64,000 bases of DNA from Chryseobacterium cupriresistens (GCF_046614675.1 NZ_JBKKJT010000001.1:868001-932000); one strand, 5' to 3'; counted from the stretch's first letter, positions 35,123 through 44,358 are shown. Numbers and translations are program-made. The notes: generated from the letters alone by a model not told the origin.

Positions 35123-35151
35123 TTGATTTTCATTATTTATTGGTATATTTG
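35123..35151 (+). promoter_or_regulatory. Promoter of the 35169 gene
   Basis: TTG (35123-35125), 18 bases, TATATTTG (35144-35151). Just upstream (35076-35101) lie a TATAGT/ACTATA inverted repeat and two AACTATA copies, which may be a binding site. Confidence 0.6.
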
Positions 35152-35168
35152 ATTTCTATTTTAAAGAT

Positions 35169-35804
35169 ATGGCAACCTATGAAAGTGTAATCAAGATCAC
35201 AGGAGCAGTAGGCGATCTGGTATTTTATACTCTGAATGGCAAAAATGTGGTTCGGAAGAAAAGCGGGTTTAATAAAGCTGCGTTTAAAAAGAATCCATCC
35301 TATGAGAAAGTAAGACAGAACAGTTCTGAATTCGGACACTGTTCCAAAATGGGGAAAATGATCCGGAAAAGTCTGGAAGTATATGTTAAAGAAACAGGTG
35401 ATCCTCTACTCTACCAGAAATTTGCAAAGGTGATGACTGCTATCAAAGATTTAGATAACACTTCTGAAAGAGGAAAAAGAACGGTTGAAAACGGCTTAAA
35501 GACTGAAGAAGGAAGAAAACTCCTGAGAGATTTTCAATGGGGAACGGTCAGGAAGGTTTCAGATTGTGTAAGAATGGAAGATCAGGTTCTGTATAAAAAT
35601 GACCATTGTACATCAGAATATACCGTGATTATGACGATGAAATTAGATTCTGAAAATTATAATATAGAAAGCAATGAAGAAATAATCAGCTGGAACACAC
35701 AACAGAATCCATCTTTTAAAAAGTATTTTTCTGAGGATGGTCTTCTCTATTTTATAGCATTAAAGGGTGAAAATGATAAAATTACCCATATGGGATTTGT
35801 TTAA
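35169..35804 (+). CDS. Conserved protein of unknown function
   Basis: 211 residues, soluble, no signal peptide, basic N-terminal third. The start 'GAVGDLVFYTLNGKNVVRKK' followed by 'VRQNSSEFG' resembles a family seen in many Bacteroidota whose role I do not know. The C-terminal part appears beta-rich. It has a good promoter and ends at a bidirectional terminator. Confidence 0.7.
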   Translation: MATYESVIKITGAVGDLVFYTLNGKNVVRKKSGFNKAAFKKNPSYEKVRQNSSEFGHCSKMGKMIRKSLEVYVKETGDPLLYQKFAKVMTAIKDLDNTSERGKRTVENGLKTEEGRKLLRDFQWGTVRKVSDCVRMEDQVLYKNDHCTSEYTVIMTMKLDSENYNIESNEEIISWNTQQNPSFKKYFSEDGLLYFIALKGENDKITHMGFV

Positions 35805-35810
35805 ATAAAA

Positions 35811-35836
35811 AAGTCTGCAGTATATTCTGCAGACTT
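35811..35836. terminator. Bidirectional terminator
   Basis: Ten-bp perfect stem AAGTCTGCAG/CTGCAGACTT, loop TATATT, between convergent genes ending at 35804 and 35843. Confidence 0.85.
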
Positions 35837-35842
35837 CTTGTT

Positions 35843-36211
35843 TTATTTCTTTTCTCCTTTCCAGCTTCCTGATACAGCAGGTGCTGGAAGTGAGTTGGAC
35901 CAGTTTCCGTTTCCTTTTTTTTCTGTGGTTAACGTTCCTTTGAAATCTCCTTGTGAAGGGAGCCCCACTCTGGCGTTAAGATCTCCTGTCTCACTTAAAT
36001 TTCCGGTAATGCTGTAGTTTTCATTATTAACATCAGAATGCATTGTTCCTACCACTTTACCACTTTCATCTACCACAAAGTTCCAAACTCCTTTGTCTGC
36101 TCCTTCATAAGAACCAGACCATGTTCCTACATAATCATAAATAGTATCATCATCAGAGCTGCAACCGATAAATAAAAACGCCGTTAATAAAAGTAAAAAA
36201 AGTTTCTTCAT
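35843..36211 (-). CDS. Small lipoprotein of unknown function
   Basis: 122 residues: lipobox 'LFIGC' followed by Ser-Ser-Asp-Asp-Asp, a usual lipoprotein start in Flavobacteria. The rest is a small beta-rich domain with 'GTWSGSYEG', 'GTMHSDVN' and 'GSWKGEKK', a lipocalin-like or SHOCT-free beta-sandwich pattern that I cannot assign. A -7 box is at 36327-36320 on its strand. Confidence 0.75.
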   Translation of the reverse strand: MKKLFLLLLTAFLFIGCSSDDDTIYDYVGTWSGSYEGADKGVWNFVVDESGKVVGTMHSDVNNENYSITGNLSETGDLNARVGLPSQGDFKGTLTTEKKGNGNWSNSLPAPAVSGSWKGEKK

Positions 36212-36596
36212 AGTTTCAGTAGTTTTATAACCTAAAATCCTGTTATTCTTCTGTACTTTCCTTCTAGAGACCCAGTCAGAGAGAATATTGCTTAATATTT
36301 ATTATTTTTTTGTTTCGTGCAAATCTACTAATTTTTTCATTCAAATTATCTGAATTTTAATTAGCACCCAATATGTTTATTAAAAAACGACATATTTCGG
36401 CTAAAATACAAATATTTTTCAAACAAATAGAGTGTCTATAAATTTTGAGTTATTTTAAAATTTATACGTTAAACTTAATATTAATATGTTTAATATCCAT
36501 TTACAATTAGTTTATATTAGATTTCATGCCGTTTGCATTCTATTTTAAAGATATTTCTTACATTAGTGAAAAATTTAACCTTTTTCAAAAAATAAC
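36212..36596. other. 385-base gap between divergent genes
   Basis: Very AT-rich. It holds TAGATTTG on the minus strand (36327-36320) as a possible -7 box for the small lipoprotein, and a weak TACATTAG about 40 bases before the 36597 gene. No ORF or RNA seen. Confidence 0.45.
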
Positions 36597-37280
36597 ATGA
36601 AAACAAAAACATTATTTTTGGCAGCACTTGCTATTTGTGGAAGTTCAACAGCGCAGGTTGGGATCAATACCGCCACTCCAAGTCATACTTTGGATGTGAA
36701 TGGTCTGGTAAGAGTAAGAGGACTTTCAAATGCTGAAAAAAAGATTGTTGCGGCAGATGCACAAGGAGTTTTAACGCTTATTTCTCCAGAAGAAATTTTT
36801 GCGCCAAAGGCTATACTGAACACATCTACCTCTTCCAGTGAACAAAGATCGACTGTATACGAAGGAAAATGCTTCCAACCTGGCGACAATGCTTCTTCCT
36901 GTACCGTTTCTGTAAACCATTACTCTTCTTGTGCGGGATTCAGTAATCCTGTTGACACTCAAATTATTGTAGGGCAGGGAATTAATACAGGAAACGGACA
37001 ATTTCTAGGAACATGGACAGCCCGATATGTTGATAATAAAGGGTTTGCCAATGCAACTGCTGTGGCTAATCAGACAGCACCTGACTATCCCAGAATCTCT
37101 TATCCAAGTACCAATACAGTGAACTATTTAGGAAGTGGAAATTTTGCGGGTCAATGTAATACAGATTTGGTTACTACCATCAATCAGGCCACCGGAGATA
37201 TAAAAGTAGAGTCTGTAAAGCGAAGCATGTACGCACACCTTGTGTACCTTATTAATATTGCCCGCTCCAGATCTTTATAA
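36597..37280 (+). CDS. Exported 'VGINT' protein of unknown function
   Basis: 227 residues with a signal peptide (cleavage after 'SSTAQ'). The mature start 'VGINTATPSHTLDVNGLVRVRG' is a module common at the N-terminus of exported Flavobacterial proteins and similar to tail-fibre-like stalks. The rest has two Cys-rich stretches and no T9SS tail. Function unknown. It is paired by type, not by direction, with the larger protein at 37617-39203. Confidence 0.72.
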   Translation: MKTKTLFLAALAICGSSTAQVGINTATPSHTLDVNGLVRVRGLSNAEKKIVAADAQGVLTLISPEEIFAPKAILNTSTSSSEQRSTVYEGKCFQPGDNASSCTVSVNHYSSCAGFSNPVDTQIIVGQGINTGNGQFLGTWTARYVDNKGFANATAVANQTAPDYPRISYPSTNTVNYLGSGNFAGQCNTDLVTTINQATGDIKVESVKRSMYAHLVYLINIARSRSL

Positions 37281-37305
37281 TAGTTGATATTTGATTTCAA
37301 AAAGG

Positions 37306-37338
37306 CAGCCACAATATTTTCATTGTGGCTGTTTTTTT
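37306..37338 (+). terminator. Intrinsic terminator after the 36597 gene
   Basis: Ten-bp perfect stem (37306-37315 with 37322-37331), loop ATTTTC, then seven Ts. Confidence 0.88.
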
Positions 37339-37360
37339 GATACAACGAACCCTCTTTTTT

Positions 37361-37385
37361 GAAAAAAAGCCTCTAAAAAGAGGCT
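37361..37385 (-). terminator. Minus-strand terminator for the 37617-39203 gene
   Basis: Stem AGCCTCT/AGAGGCT (37368-37374 with 37379-37385) followed on the minus strand by a seven-T run. It is 232 bases downstream of the gene's stop. Confidence 0.7.
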
Positions 37386-37477
37386 AGAAACTATTATTGG
37401 ATGATGAAAAACTTATCCCAAATGTATGATATATTCGTCTCTGGTTTTATGAGTACAGTCATATTGAGAATTTTACA

Positions 37478-37512
37478 GTAACATGATTTCTGTTTATCAG
37501 AAATCATGTTAC
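37478..37512. repeat. 15-bp perfect palindrome
   Basis: A perfect 15-bp inverted repeat (37478-37492 with 37498-37512), loop TTTAT, no T-run next to it. It lies inside the 3' region of the minus-strand gene and resembles in form the hairpin at 664-698. Confidence 0.6.
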
Positions 37513-37616
37513 CGCTTGAAATAAAAGTAAACAAAAACTGCAAAGAATTAACCTCGCAGCTTTTGTTTTCATAGTATGTTTTTAGAATCTTTTCTGGTCT
37601 GATAACTATCCGGAAT

Positions 37617-39203
37617 TTAATTTTGGAACTTTACAAAATCCAGATAAAAAGTAGGGTTTCCAACATTAAACCCAGATGGAACTACAAGATTAGTCTTATG
37701 AGCAACTATAGGGTAAACACCGGGGGCTGCAAAATATAATACTCTGGTTTGATCTCTTGGCACAAAATTAATAGGATCGGGACTGGCAGTTCCACAATAT
37801 GTTTTCCATACTTCCCCTATCCCGGGAATGTAAAACCAGTAATCATTACAGGTAGAAGTTATTGTAATTCCTGAACGGAAAAAATACCATCCTTTAGCAG
37901 GAATATTCACAGAAATTCCTGTTGGCAGGTTATCTCCTCCTGAGTTTCCGGTAAAAGGATTAACCAGTGTTCCAGTGTAAGATGTCCAGTTATCAGCAAA
38001 TGCTGTAGTAACAGTGGAAGACCATGTAGCCAGTCCGTTAGCATCACTGGTCAGTACGTACCCCAGCTGCTGGGTGCCGTCTTTAATCTGAAGTGCTCCA
38101 TTGGCTGTTCCGTTATCAATAACAACTTTTGCACTGGCAGCTCCCGCCGGCACTGTATTGGTTCCCACCAGGACTTTTCCTGTACCATTGATACTTAAAT
38201 TATTTCCTGCTGTTGCAATATCGGTTGCCTGTGAAAGGGTTCCTCCCAATTTTACATCTGTCCCGGATAAACTAAGACCGTTACTTGCTGTGATATTGTT
38301 ATTAATGATTGTTGTACCGCCATTTCCATTACCTCCTGCAAGCTCAGTTACCGTCATAAAACCTATTGTAGGGTTCAGCTGTGCTGTTCCGGCTCCTCCC
38401 AGCCTTACTTTTACAGAGGTATCAACTGTTGGCCTGTAAATAGCATAGGCTTCCGGCTGGCCGCCAATAGATGTTGCCGGATAATTATTTATGGCATCAA
38501 CAACCCCTGTTGTACTGGAAGGAAGAACGGAATTATTGGAAGCATCTACCCATTCATACACGAAGAATCCACCTGCCAGCGAAAAATCTGTAGCATGAAG
38601 CTGACAACGGAGAACATAGGTTTTACCTGCTTTCAGATTGAAAACACCTGCGCTATAAGTAATATTATTGGAGGCAATCACAGATCCAAATGTCACATCT
38701 GATCCTGTAGATACTGATTGGGCTGCGTTTGGCTTCACAATAATATAATCCCCTGTTGAAGATGTTCCTGTTGAAAGAAGTTCCCATGTAGAATTTGTTC
38801 CGGTGAGACCCGTGCTCACGAGTTCCACACTCTGATTGGCTGGTACTGAAATACTGGCATTTCCGTTAATTGTTTCCGGAGCTACAGCATTCACTGTGAT
38901 CTTAAAATTTGTATTGTTTTTAATTCTGTAAATCCTCCCTTTGAAGTTTCCAACCCCACTGACAGAAGGTGGTAAACCAAATACAGCATCTGAACTCCCA
39001 TTGTATGAAACATGAAAGTCTGATAATACTAAATTATAAGTGGCTGTAGTAACCGCTTTATAATTAGCTGCCAATGATCCGTTAATATCCATAGTAGAAC
39101 CTGGATTCACTGTGTTGACCCCAACATTTCCTGCCTGGGCAAAAGCAATAGCCGGACTTAAGGCTATCATTGCAAAGATTAGTTTTGTAGAAATTTTAAA
39201 CAT
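37617..39203 (-). CDS. Large exported 'VGVNT' protein, adhesin-like
   Basis: 528 residues, signal peptide (cleavage after 'IAFAQ'), mature start 'AGNVGVNTVNPGSTMDINGSL', the same module as the 36597 protein. The body is rich in Thr, Ser, Asn and Gly with repeated 'LSGTDVKLGGTL' and 'LSINGTGKVLVG' beta-strand-like segments, then a C-terminal domain with four aromatic-rich strands. No T9SS sorting tail seen. Probably a surface or fibre-like protein. It is next to a two-component system that may control it. Confidence 0.75.
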   Translation of the reverse strand: MFKISTKLIFAMIALSPAIAFAQAGNVGVNTVNPGSTMDINGSLAANYKAVTTATYNLVLSDFHVSYNGSSDAVFGLPPSVSGVGNFKGRIYRIKNNTNFKITVNAVAPETINGNASISVPANQSVELVSTGLTGTNSTWELLSTGTSSTGDYIIVKPNAAQSVSTGSDVTFGSVIASNNITYSAGVFNLKAGKTYVLRCQLHATDFSLAGGFFVYEWVDASNNSVLPSSTTGVVDAINNYPATSIGGQPEAYAIYRPTVDTSVKVRLGGAGTAQLNPTIGFMTVTELAGGNGNGGTTIINNNITASNGLSLSGTDVKLGGTLSQATDIATAGNNLSINGTGKVLVGTNTVPAGAASAKVVIDNGTANGALQIKDGTQQLGYVLTSDANGLATWSSTVTTAFADNWTSYTGTLVNPFTGNSGGDNLPTGISVNIPAKGWYFFRSGITITSTCNDYWFYIPGIGEVWKTYCGTASPDPINFVPRDQTRVLYFAAPGVYPIVAHKTNLVVPSGFNVGNPTFYLDFVKFQN

Positions 39204-39364
39204 TTATCATTATTTTATTTACATTAATAAACTCAATTGTTTAACATAATGTAAAAGTATCAGAATAAATTCTACAAGAAACATCACCAAGCGTAGAAAA
39301 AAACTAAGCAAATTGTAGAAAATTTTCTACACTCAAAAAATTGTTTTATTCATAAAATTCAGTA

Positions 39365-39979
39365 TCAGGACTTGTAAGCTTCATACAGTTTAATAAGATC
39401 AGCCAGATTACTTGTTTTCAGTTTTTTATGGATTCTTTTTTTATAAGTACTAATTGTAGACATTTGAATATCCATCTCATTTGAAATTTCCAGGTTTCCG
39501 TTTCCTTTTACCATGAGCATAAAAATTTCATATTCCCTTTCTGATAAACTCTTTACAGCATCCAGTGCGGACGGCTGCAATAGCTTATTGACAAATCCAT
39601 TAGGATAATAATTTCCTTCTGAAAACATCTTCATGACTGCTTCAGAAATTGTATCTACTTTACTGAGTTTATTAATGTATCCATCTGCCCCTTCTTTGAT
39701 ATATTGTATGGCTATTTCCTCTTCATACGCCGAAAAAACAAGTATTTTCAAAGCAGGATCAAGCTGTTTGATTTCTGAGATCATTTTTTTGTTTCTGCTT
39801 TCAGGCATATTAATATCCAGAATAAGCAGATCAAATTTCTGTCTGGAAATTTTATCGAGGGCTTCAGGATAATCTGAAGCGGTATCTATCAGTACATCAG
39901 GAATGCGTGCTTCTAAAATGATAGCGGTTCCTGTTAATACAATATCATGATCATCTGCTATAAGGATCTTTTTAATCAT
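39365..39979 (-). CDS. NarL/FixJ-family response regulator
   Basis: 204 residues: receiver domain (Asp9/Asp10, phosphoacceptor Asp55 in 'LLILDINMP') and LuxR-type helix-turn-helix (about 138-200, 'LSEREYEIFMLM', 'STISTYKKRIHKKL'). Its ATG overlaps the stop of the sensor kinase gene by four bases, so it is its cognate partner. Targets unknown; the nearby exported protein gene at 37617 is a candidate. Confidence 0.93.
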   Translation of the reverse strand: MIKKILIADDHDIVLTGTAIILEARIPDVLIDTASDYPEALDKISRQKFDLLILDINMPESRNKKMISEIKQLDPALKILVFSAYEEEIAIQYIKEGADGYINKLSKVDTISEAVMKMFSEGNYYPNGFVNKLLQPSALDAVKSLSEREYEIFMLMVKGNGNLEISNEMDIQMSTISTYKKRIHKKLKTSNLADLIKLYEAYKS

Positions 39980-42900
39980 TTTTTTGATTTTTTTATAATT
40001 AATTGGAAAGAAGTGCCTTTGTTCTCGTTTCTTCTGATTATAATTTTACTTTCCAGCATCTGGAGCAGCTGCAGGATGAGATGAAGTCCCATACCATATT
40101 TCTGCAATAGCAGCTTTTCATTTTCAATATTCTCCTGAAGTTTGGTATAATATTCAATTTTATGGTCGTCCATTCCGATTCCTGTATCTGTAATTTCCAG
40201 AATAACAGTTTCCGGCTCATCTGCCCCGGTGATTATAATCGTTCCGTTTCTTGTATATTTTACAGAATTATCCATTAGATTATGAATAATCACAGCAAGA
40301 ATATTTTTACTGATTTTCACCATTAATTTTTCATCTACATTATTAACAATTGTCGTATTGTGATTGGCTGCAATCTCATCAAAAAGGATTTTCTTTTCCT
40401 GCACCAAATCACAGAAAGAATACAGCTCTGTTTCATCACTCCTGTATTCATTATAAATATCAGCATACTCTTTCAGTGTTTTTGTAAAATTGTACAGCTG
40501 GTTAGATGATTTGTAAATAGAATTAAGAATTCTTTCAGTACGGTAGGCATTCTTTTCATCATAGTCCAAGGCTTCTTTGCTGGTTAAAGCAATAAATTTC
40601 AATGGTGTGGTAATATCATGGGTAATTGTTCCGATGAGCTTTTTCTGCTGTTCAATTTCTTTTCCCAGCTTTATCTGAGTGATTTCCAGATTTTCTACAG
40701 TTTCTGAAAGAGTTTTGGTTCTTAAGCGGATAATTTCCTCCAGCTCACGGTTTTTCTTTTTATGAAAGCTCGTCCTCCATCTTACGGATACATACAGTAA
40801 AAGAAGAAAGATAAAAACAATCAGTAGTTTAAACCATAATGTCTGATAAAAAAAGGGAGGAATGATAATTTTAATTTTTTTGAAAACGTATTCCTGCTTA
40901 TCAGAAACGAGCATCCTTACGATAAGAAAATGGGTGCCATGGCCAAGATTATTGAGTAAAAACTTCCGGTCTTTTCCTACAGACAGCCATTTATTGGTTC
41001 CATCGTCTTCCAGTTTTGCTTCAATGACAATATTATCAGGGTTTGCGTAGTAAGGGATATCGATAAACAGTTCAACCCGTCTGTTCTCCTGACTCAGTTT
41101 CAGGACATCTGTAAACAATCTTTCTTTATCATCAACGAGAACCCTTTCTATATACATCGCTTCAGGATAATAACTTTTAACTTTCAGCGGGTTAAAAAAT
41201 ACCAGTCCGCTTAATGAAGGCAAAACAAAATCTCCGTTTTTCAATTTGTTGCTATTGATATTACTTCCTCCATTAAACTCGTTGGTACTAAAGCCGGCTT
41301 CTTTTGAATATCTGTAATAGTTCAATTTAAAATTCCTGTTTTGCAGGTATTTTAAAAGTATGCTTTCTCTTATTTTATACAATCCATTATTGGTTGGAAT
41401 CCAGAAGTAACCATTAGGATCTTCCATCAGGGTATGCGGTGATAAAAGATTGCCTTCAGAATCACCCGGCAGCTTTATAAGACGGTTGTTTCTTAAAAGA
41501 TAAAAACCTTTTCCAAGCGTGGTTACCCATATATTTCCGTCTGCAGTAAGTACGATATCACGAACTGATAATTCATTTTTACCGTTTAAACTATAGATTT
41601 TGTTATGATTGACGGATATTTTATACAATCCTTTTATCGTACCAACCAGAATATCTCCTGCTTCTGTCAATACCATTTTGGTTGGTTCGTTGGCAAACAG
41701 GTATTTTTTCTTTAATGACTTAAAAGGCCAGTTTTCATAAATGCTTAGTGTGCCTGTGAACTCGGTATTCCCTTTTTTTTGTTTCACTGCCAGTACGTAA
41801 TATTTCCCATTGGCAAAGAAGAAATCATTCAACGTGTCTTCTCCGGTGGAAATACTTTGAAAATCTGTAAAATCAGACTTTTTACTGTATACAAAAAGAG
41901 TTTGTTCTCTCCGGGTTACAATATTGCCTTGTCTGTCAAAATTTAAAAAATACGATATACTTTTATCGAAGTTTTTGCTTTTAACCAATCCATAGCGGTT
42001 GTAGATTTCCCCTGCAGGATTAATTACACACGAATCATTATAAGGCTGGATCGCATAAAAAACAGCTGATGATTTTGGGATGTTCTTTTTCGAAGAGGTA
42101 AAATCTGTTAAGCTCACTATTTTGAGCCCGTCTGTACTGCTTCCAAGGTAAAGTTTTTTATATTTTTCATCATAATAAATGCACATCAGATTACTTTCGT
42201 CTATATGATCCAGCCGGATCAGTTTTGATAATTTAAGCGTTCCGTTATTGTAGATACATCTGTAAAGGATATTATTATTCAGGACAAATCCTTGTCCATT
42301 GGTTCTGTTCCAGAAAATTTTGCTTCTGACATCCGCTACAATGGGCAGATCATAAGAACCGGTAATTTTCCCTTCTTCTATTTTTTTAACTTTTTTAGCA
42401 TTCCGATCAATATAAAACAGAATATCTCCTATTGTAAAGGCATTTGGATCATTTTTAAAAAGCGGCTTCACGTCAAGTTTAACCTGTGATTTTGAAAGAA
42501 AATCTTCATAAACAAAGGAATTCTGTGTGATAAAATACCTTCCTTTTTTGAAGTCCATAAAAAAATAGACTCCCGGAGACGGACTGTAGCTGTAATTTGA
42601 AATACACAGATGATAGTTGATATTCTCCCTAACAATAATTGTTGGACATCTTTTTATGCTTTTTATTACTTTTGGAATTTTTTGATGGATTAAAACCGTT
42701 TTTCCATCATCTACCGCCGTAAAAATACTGTCCTTATCAGCATCACCATAAAAATAGGTAAACCGCTGGCTATTGAGTGGAAATTTTTTATGAACAAAAA
42801 AATTAAGCCCGTCATATCTTACAATTCCGTTTTCTGTAGTCAGCCAGATAAAACCATATTTATCTTTTATAATATCTTTTACACTATTCTGAGGCAGTCC

Positions 42901-42999
42901 GTTATCTGTATTGAAAAACTGCACCGTGTATTGTTGAGAATAAAACAAAAGAAAAGCAAACAGAAAACCAACCGTAAGAATATTTCTACACAAAACCAA
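39976..42999 (-). CDS. Beta-propeller (Reg_prop) sensor histidine kinase
   Basis: 1007 residues. Signal/anchor at the N-terminus, a large periplasmic part (about 25-640) of propeller repeats ('FWIPTNNGLYKI', 'NIWVTTLGKGFYLL', 'GFIWLTTENGIVRYDG'), a Y_Y_Y domain (about 640-720), one membrane helix ('LWFKLLIVFIFLLLLY'), a coiled coil, HisKA with phospho-His in 'GTITHDITTPLKF', and HATPase ('NLMDNSVKYT', 'DTGIGM', 'YGMGLHL'). Such sensors often detect glycans, but no SusC/SusD or glycoside hydrolase is nearby. The regulator is separate rather than fused as in HTCS proteins. Confidence 0.93.
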   Translation of the reverse strand: MVLCRNILTVGFLFAFLLFYSQQYTVQFFNTDNGLPQNSVKDIIKDKYGFIWLTTENGIVRYDGLNFFVHKKFPLNSQRFTYFYGDADKDSIFTAVDDGKTVLIHQKIPKVIKSIKRCPTIIVRENINYHLCISNYSYSPSPGVYFFMDFKKGRYFITQNSFVYEDFLSKSQVKLDVKPLFKNDPNAFTIGDILFYIDRNAKKVKKIEEGKITGSYDLPIVADVRSKIFWNRTNGQGFVLNNNILYRCIYNNGTLKLSKLIRLDHIDESNLMCIYYDEKYKKLYLGSSTDGLKIVSLTDFTSSKKNIPKSSAVFYAIQPYNDSCVINPAGEIYNRYGLVKSKNFDKSISYFLNFDRQGNIVTRREQTLFVYSKKSDFTDFQSISTGEDTLNDFFFANGKYYVLAVKQKKGNTEFTGTLSIYENWPFKSLKKKYLFANEPTKMVLTEAGDILVGTIKGLYKISVNHNKIYSLNGKNELSVRDIVLTADGNIWVTTLGKGFYLLRNNRLIKLPGDSEGNLLSPHTLMEDPNGYFWIPTNNGLYKIRESILLKYLQNRNFKLNYYRYSKEAGFSTNEFNGGSNINSNKLKNGDFVLPSLSGLVFFNPLKVKSYYPEAMYIERVLVDDKERLFTDVLKLSQENRRVELFIDIPYYANPDNIVIEAKLEDDGTNKWLSVGKDRKFLLNNLGHGTHFLIVRMLVSDKQEYVFKKIKIIIPPFFYQTLWFKLLIVFIFLLLLYVSVRWRTSFHKKKNRELEEIIRLRTKTLSETVENLEITQIKLGKEIEQQKKLIGTITHDITTPLKFIALTSKEALDYDEKNAYRTERILNSIYKSSNQLYNFTKTLKEYADIYNEYRSDETELYSFCDLVQEKKILFDEIAANHNTTIVNNVDEKLMVKISKNILAVIIHNLMDNSVKYTRNGTIIITGADEPETVILEITDTGIGMDDHKIEYYTKLQENIENEKLLLQKYGMGLHLILQLLQMLESKIIIRRNENKGTSFQLIIKKSKK

Positions 43000-43210
43000 T
43001 CATTTTTACCAATAGTGTAAAGATAATTTATTTAAAACACTTTATTGCTAAAATATAAGACATTACCTATAAAGTAGGTATTTTTCATGCTAAATATTTC
43101 CACAGACCGTAAATGAAGTTCAAAGGTCCCTTGTCTGGTTGATATCGGTAATCGCAAAGCCTTATGTATTCAAAACTGTTGATCACAAATCGGCATTTCT
43201 GAATTTCAGA
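43000..43210. other. Gap before the S41 remnant
   Basis: AT-rich spacer after the sensor kinase start, with no feature I can support. The rightmost bases may be further decayed parts of the S41 gene. Confidence 0.4.
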
Positions 43211-43376
43211 AGTATGTTTGGAAATAGGAATGATTTTAATAAGTTGCCCGATAAAGTATTTGCCGCATCAGAAAAGAAATAGTAAAAATTGGGCTATTGA
43301 TCTCCGAAATAACGGAGGTGGAAACTCTATGCTTATTGATAAAATCTTGGAATATATTAAAGATCATCAAAAATAA
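43211..43376 (+). pseudogene. Remnant of an S41-family peptidase gene
   Basis: In one frame 43211-43284 reads 'SMFGNRNDFNKLPDKVFAASEKK' then stops. In another frame 43281-43376 reads 'KNWAIDLRNNGGGNSMLIDKIL...' to a TAA at 43374. 'DLRNNGGGNS' is the S41 signature, normally in the middle of a protein of 350-450 residues. What remains is a frameshifted piece with no start and no catalytic region. It is not a close copy of the intact S41 gene at 19434. Confidence 0.7.
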
Positions 43377-43385
43377 ATGCGGAGA

Positions 43386-44129
43386 CTAATTGATAATCTC
43401 CCCATTATGGTTTTCCAGCTTTTCGCGGAATCTCTGAAGATCTTCAGGAGCTGGTCTGGTCCAATCTGTCACTTCTCCGATAATTTTCAAAGGCATTTCG
43501 GAACGATAAGAGCGGGTGGGATTTCCAGGAAATTTCTTATCGGTAACATTGGGATCATTCTCAAAATTTCCTGTTGGTTCTACAATATACACACGTTCTG
43601 TGCCCTCTCCTTTTGCTAATGCGGCGGCAAGTCCTGCTCCGTTTACCAAAGCGGTAAAATAGATATGATTCATTTTCAGGTCAGACTGATAATTGGAACT
43701 TCCGCCTGCTTTCAGTAAATCTCCTATTTTTAAATCTGCTTTTGTTCCGTGATAAAAAGGTCCTTTATCGGACGGATGGTTTTTTAACTGTAATGCCAGT
43801 TCCGCATTCTTTTTTGACATTTCTGTATCTCCCGACTTCTCCCAGCATTGAGCAATATTCTGATAAAGAGCGGGCAATGCACTTTTAACGGTATCATCAT
43901 TAATTTTTAAAGCAAATTCTAAAGAAGTTTCAAGCCATTTCAACTGATCCTCAGTGGTTTTCTGGTTACGTGACAGATAATAAGCTGCCAGAAACTTTTC
44001 ATGGTCATCCGTAGCTTCTTCCCAGGCTTGCAAAAATAATTCACCTGCTTTTTCAGGCATTCCTTTGTCTTCAAAATCCATTCCTTGCAGACAAAGCTTA
44101 ATTACAGGATTAAAAGGAGAAAATTCCAT
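43386..44129 (-). CDS. arr: TPR domain fused to rifampin ADP-ribosyltransferase (Arr)
   Basis: 247 residues. Residues 122-247 match Arr enzymes along their whole length ('GPFYHGTKADLKIGDLL', 'MNHIYFTALVNGAGLAAAL', 'RVYIVEPTGNFENDPN', 'KFPGNPTRSYRS', 'GEVTDWTRP'). Arr inactivates rifamycins by ADP-ribosylation with NAD. Ordinary Arr proteins are about 140-150 residues; here an N-terminal helical TPR-like part (1-118) is added. Cytoplasmic, no signal peptide. Rifampicin resistance is likely but unproven. An S41 remnant ends nine bases from its stop. Confidence 0.9.
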   Translation of the reverse strand: MEFSPFNPVIKLCLQGMDFEDKGMPEKAGELFLQAWEEATDDHEKFLAAYYLSRNQKTTEDQLKWLETSLEFALKINDDTVKSALPALYQNIAQCWEKSGDTEMSKKNAELALQLKNHPSDKGPFYHGTKADLKIGDLLKAGGSSNYQSDLKMNHIYFTALVNGAGLAAALAKGEGTERVYIVEPTGNFENDPNVTDKKFPGNPTRSYRSEMPLKIIGEVTDWTRPAPEDLQRFREKLENHNGEIIN

Positions 44130-44196
44130 GTTTAATTTTTTATTTCAAATCTAGTGTATTCTGTTGGAATTGCCGGGACAAAACATTAATCATAAA

Positions 44197-44229
44197 AAAG
44201 AGCTGTAACATATTGTATTACAGCTCTTT
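44197..44229 (-). terminator. Terminator after tRNA-Ala
   Basis: Twelve-bp perfect stem (44197-44208 with 44218-44229); on the minus strand it ends in a T-run, just after the tRNA. Confidence 0.88.
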
Positions 44230-44231
44230 AG

Positions 44232-44305
44232 TGGAGAATACGGGATTCGAACCCGTGACCTTTTGACTGCCAGTCAAACGCGCTAGCCAACTGCGCCAAT
44301 CCCCC
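44232..44305 (-). tRNA. tRNA-Ala, anticodon GGC
   Basis: 74 bases with full cloverleaf. The anticodon loop CTGGCAG (44273-44267) gives anticodon GGC (44271-44269), the T-loop region is 'GGGTTCGAATCCC', and the acceptor stem contains the G3-U70 wobble that marks tRNA-Ala. Discriminator base A; the CCA end is not encoded. Promoter at 44329-44358 and terminator at 44197-44229, so it is a single-gene unit. Confidence 0.95.
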
Positions 44306-44328
44306 GTATTTTTGTTTTTAAAGCGGTA

Positions 44329-44358
44329 CAAAAGTAAGTATTTAAATGGTATTTGCAA
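44329..44358 (-). promoter_or_regulatory. Promoter of tRNA-Ala
   Basis: On the minus strand, TTG (44358-44356), 19 bases, TACTTTTG (44336-44329). A very good match to the Bacteroidota consensus. Confidence 0.75.
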
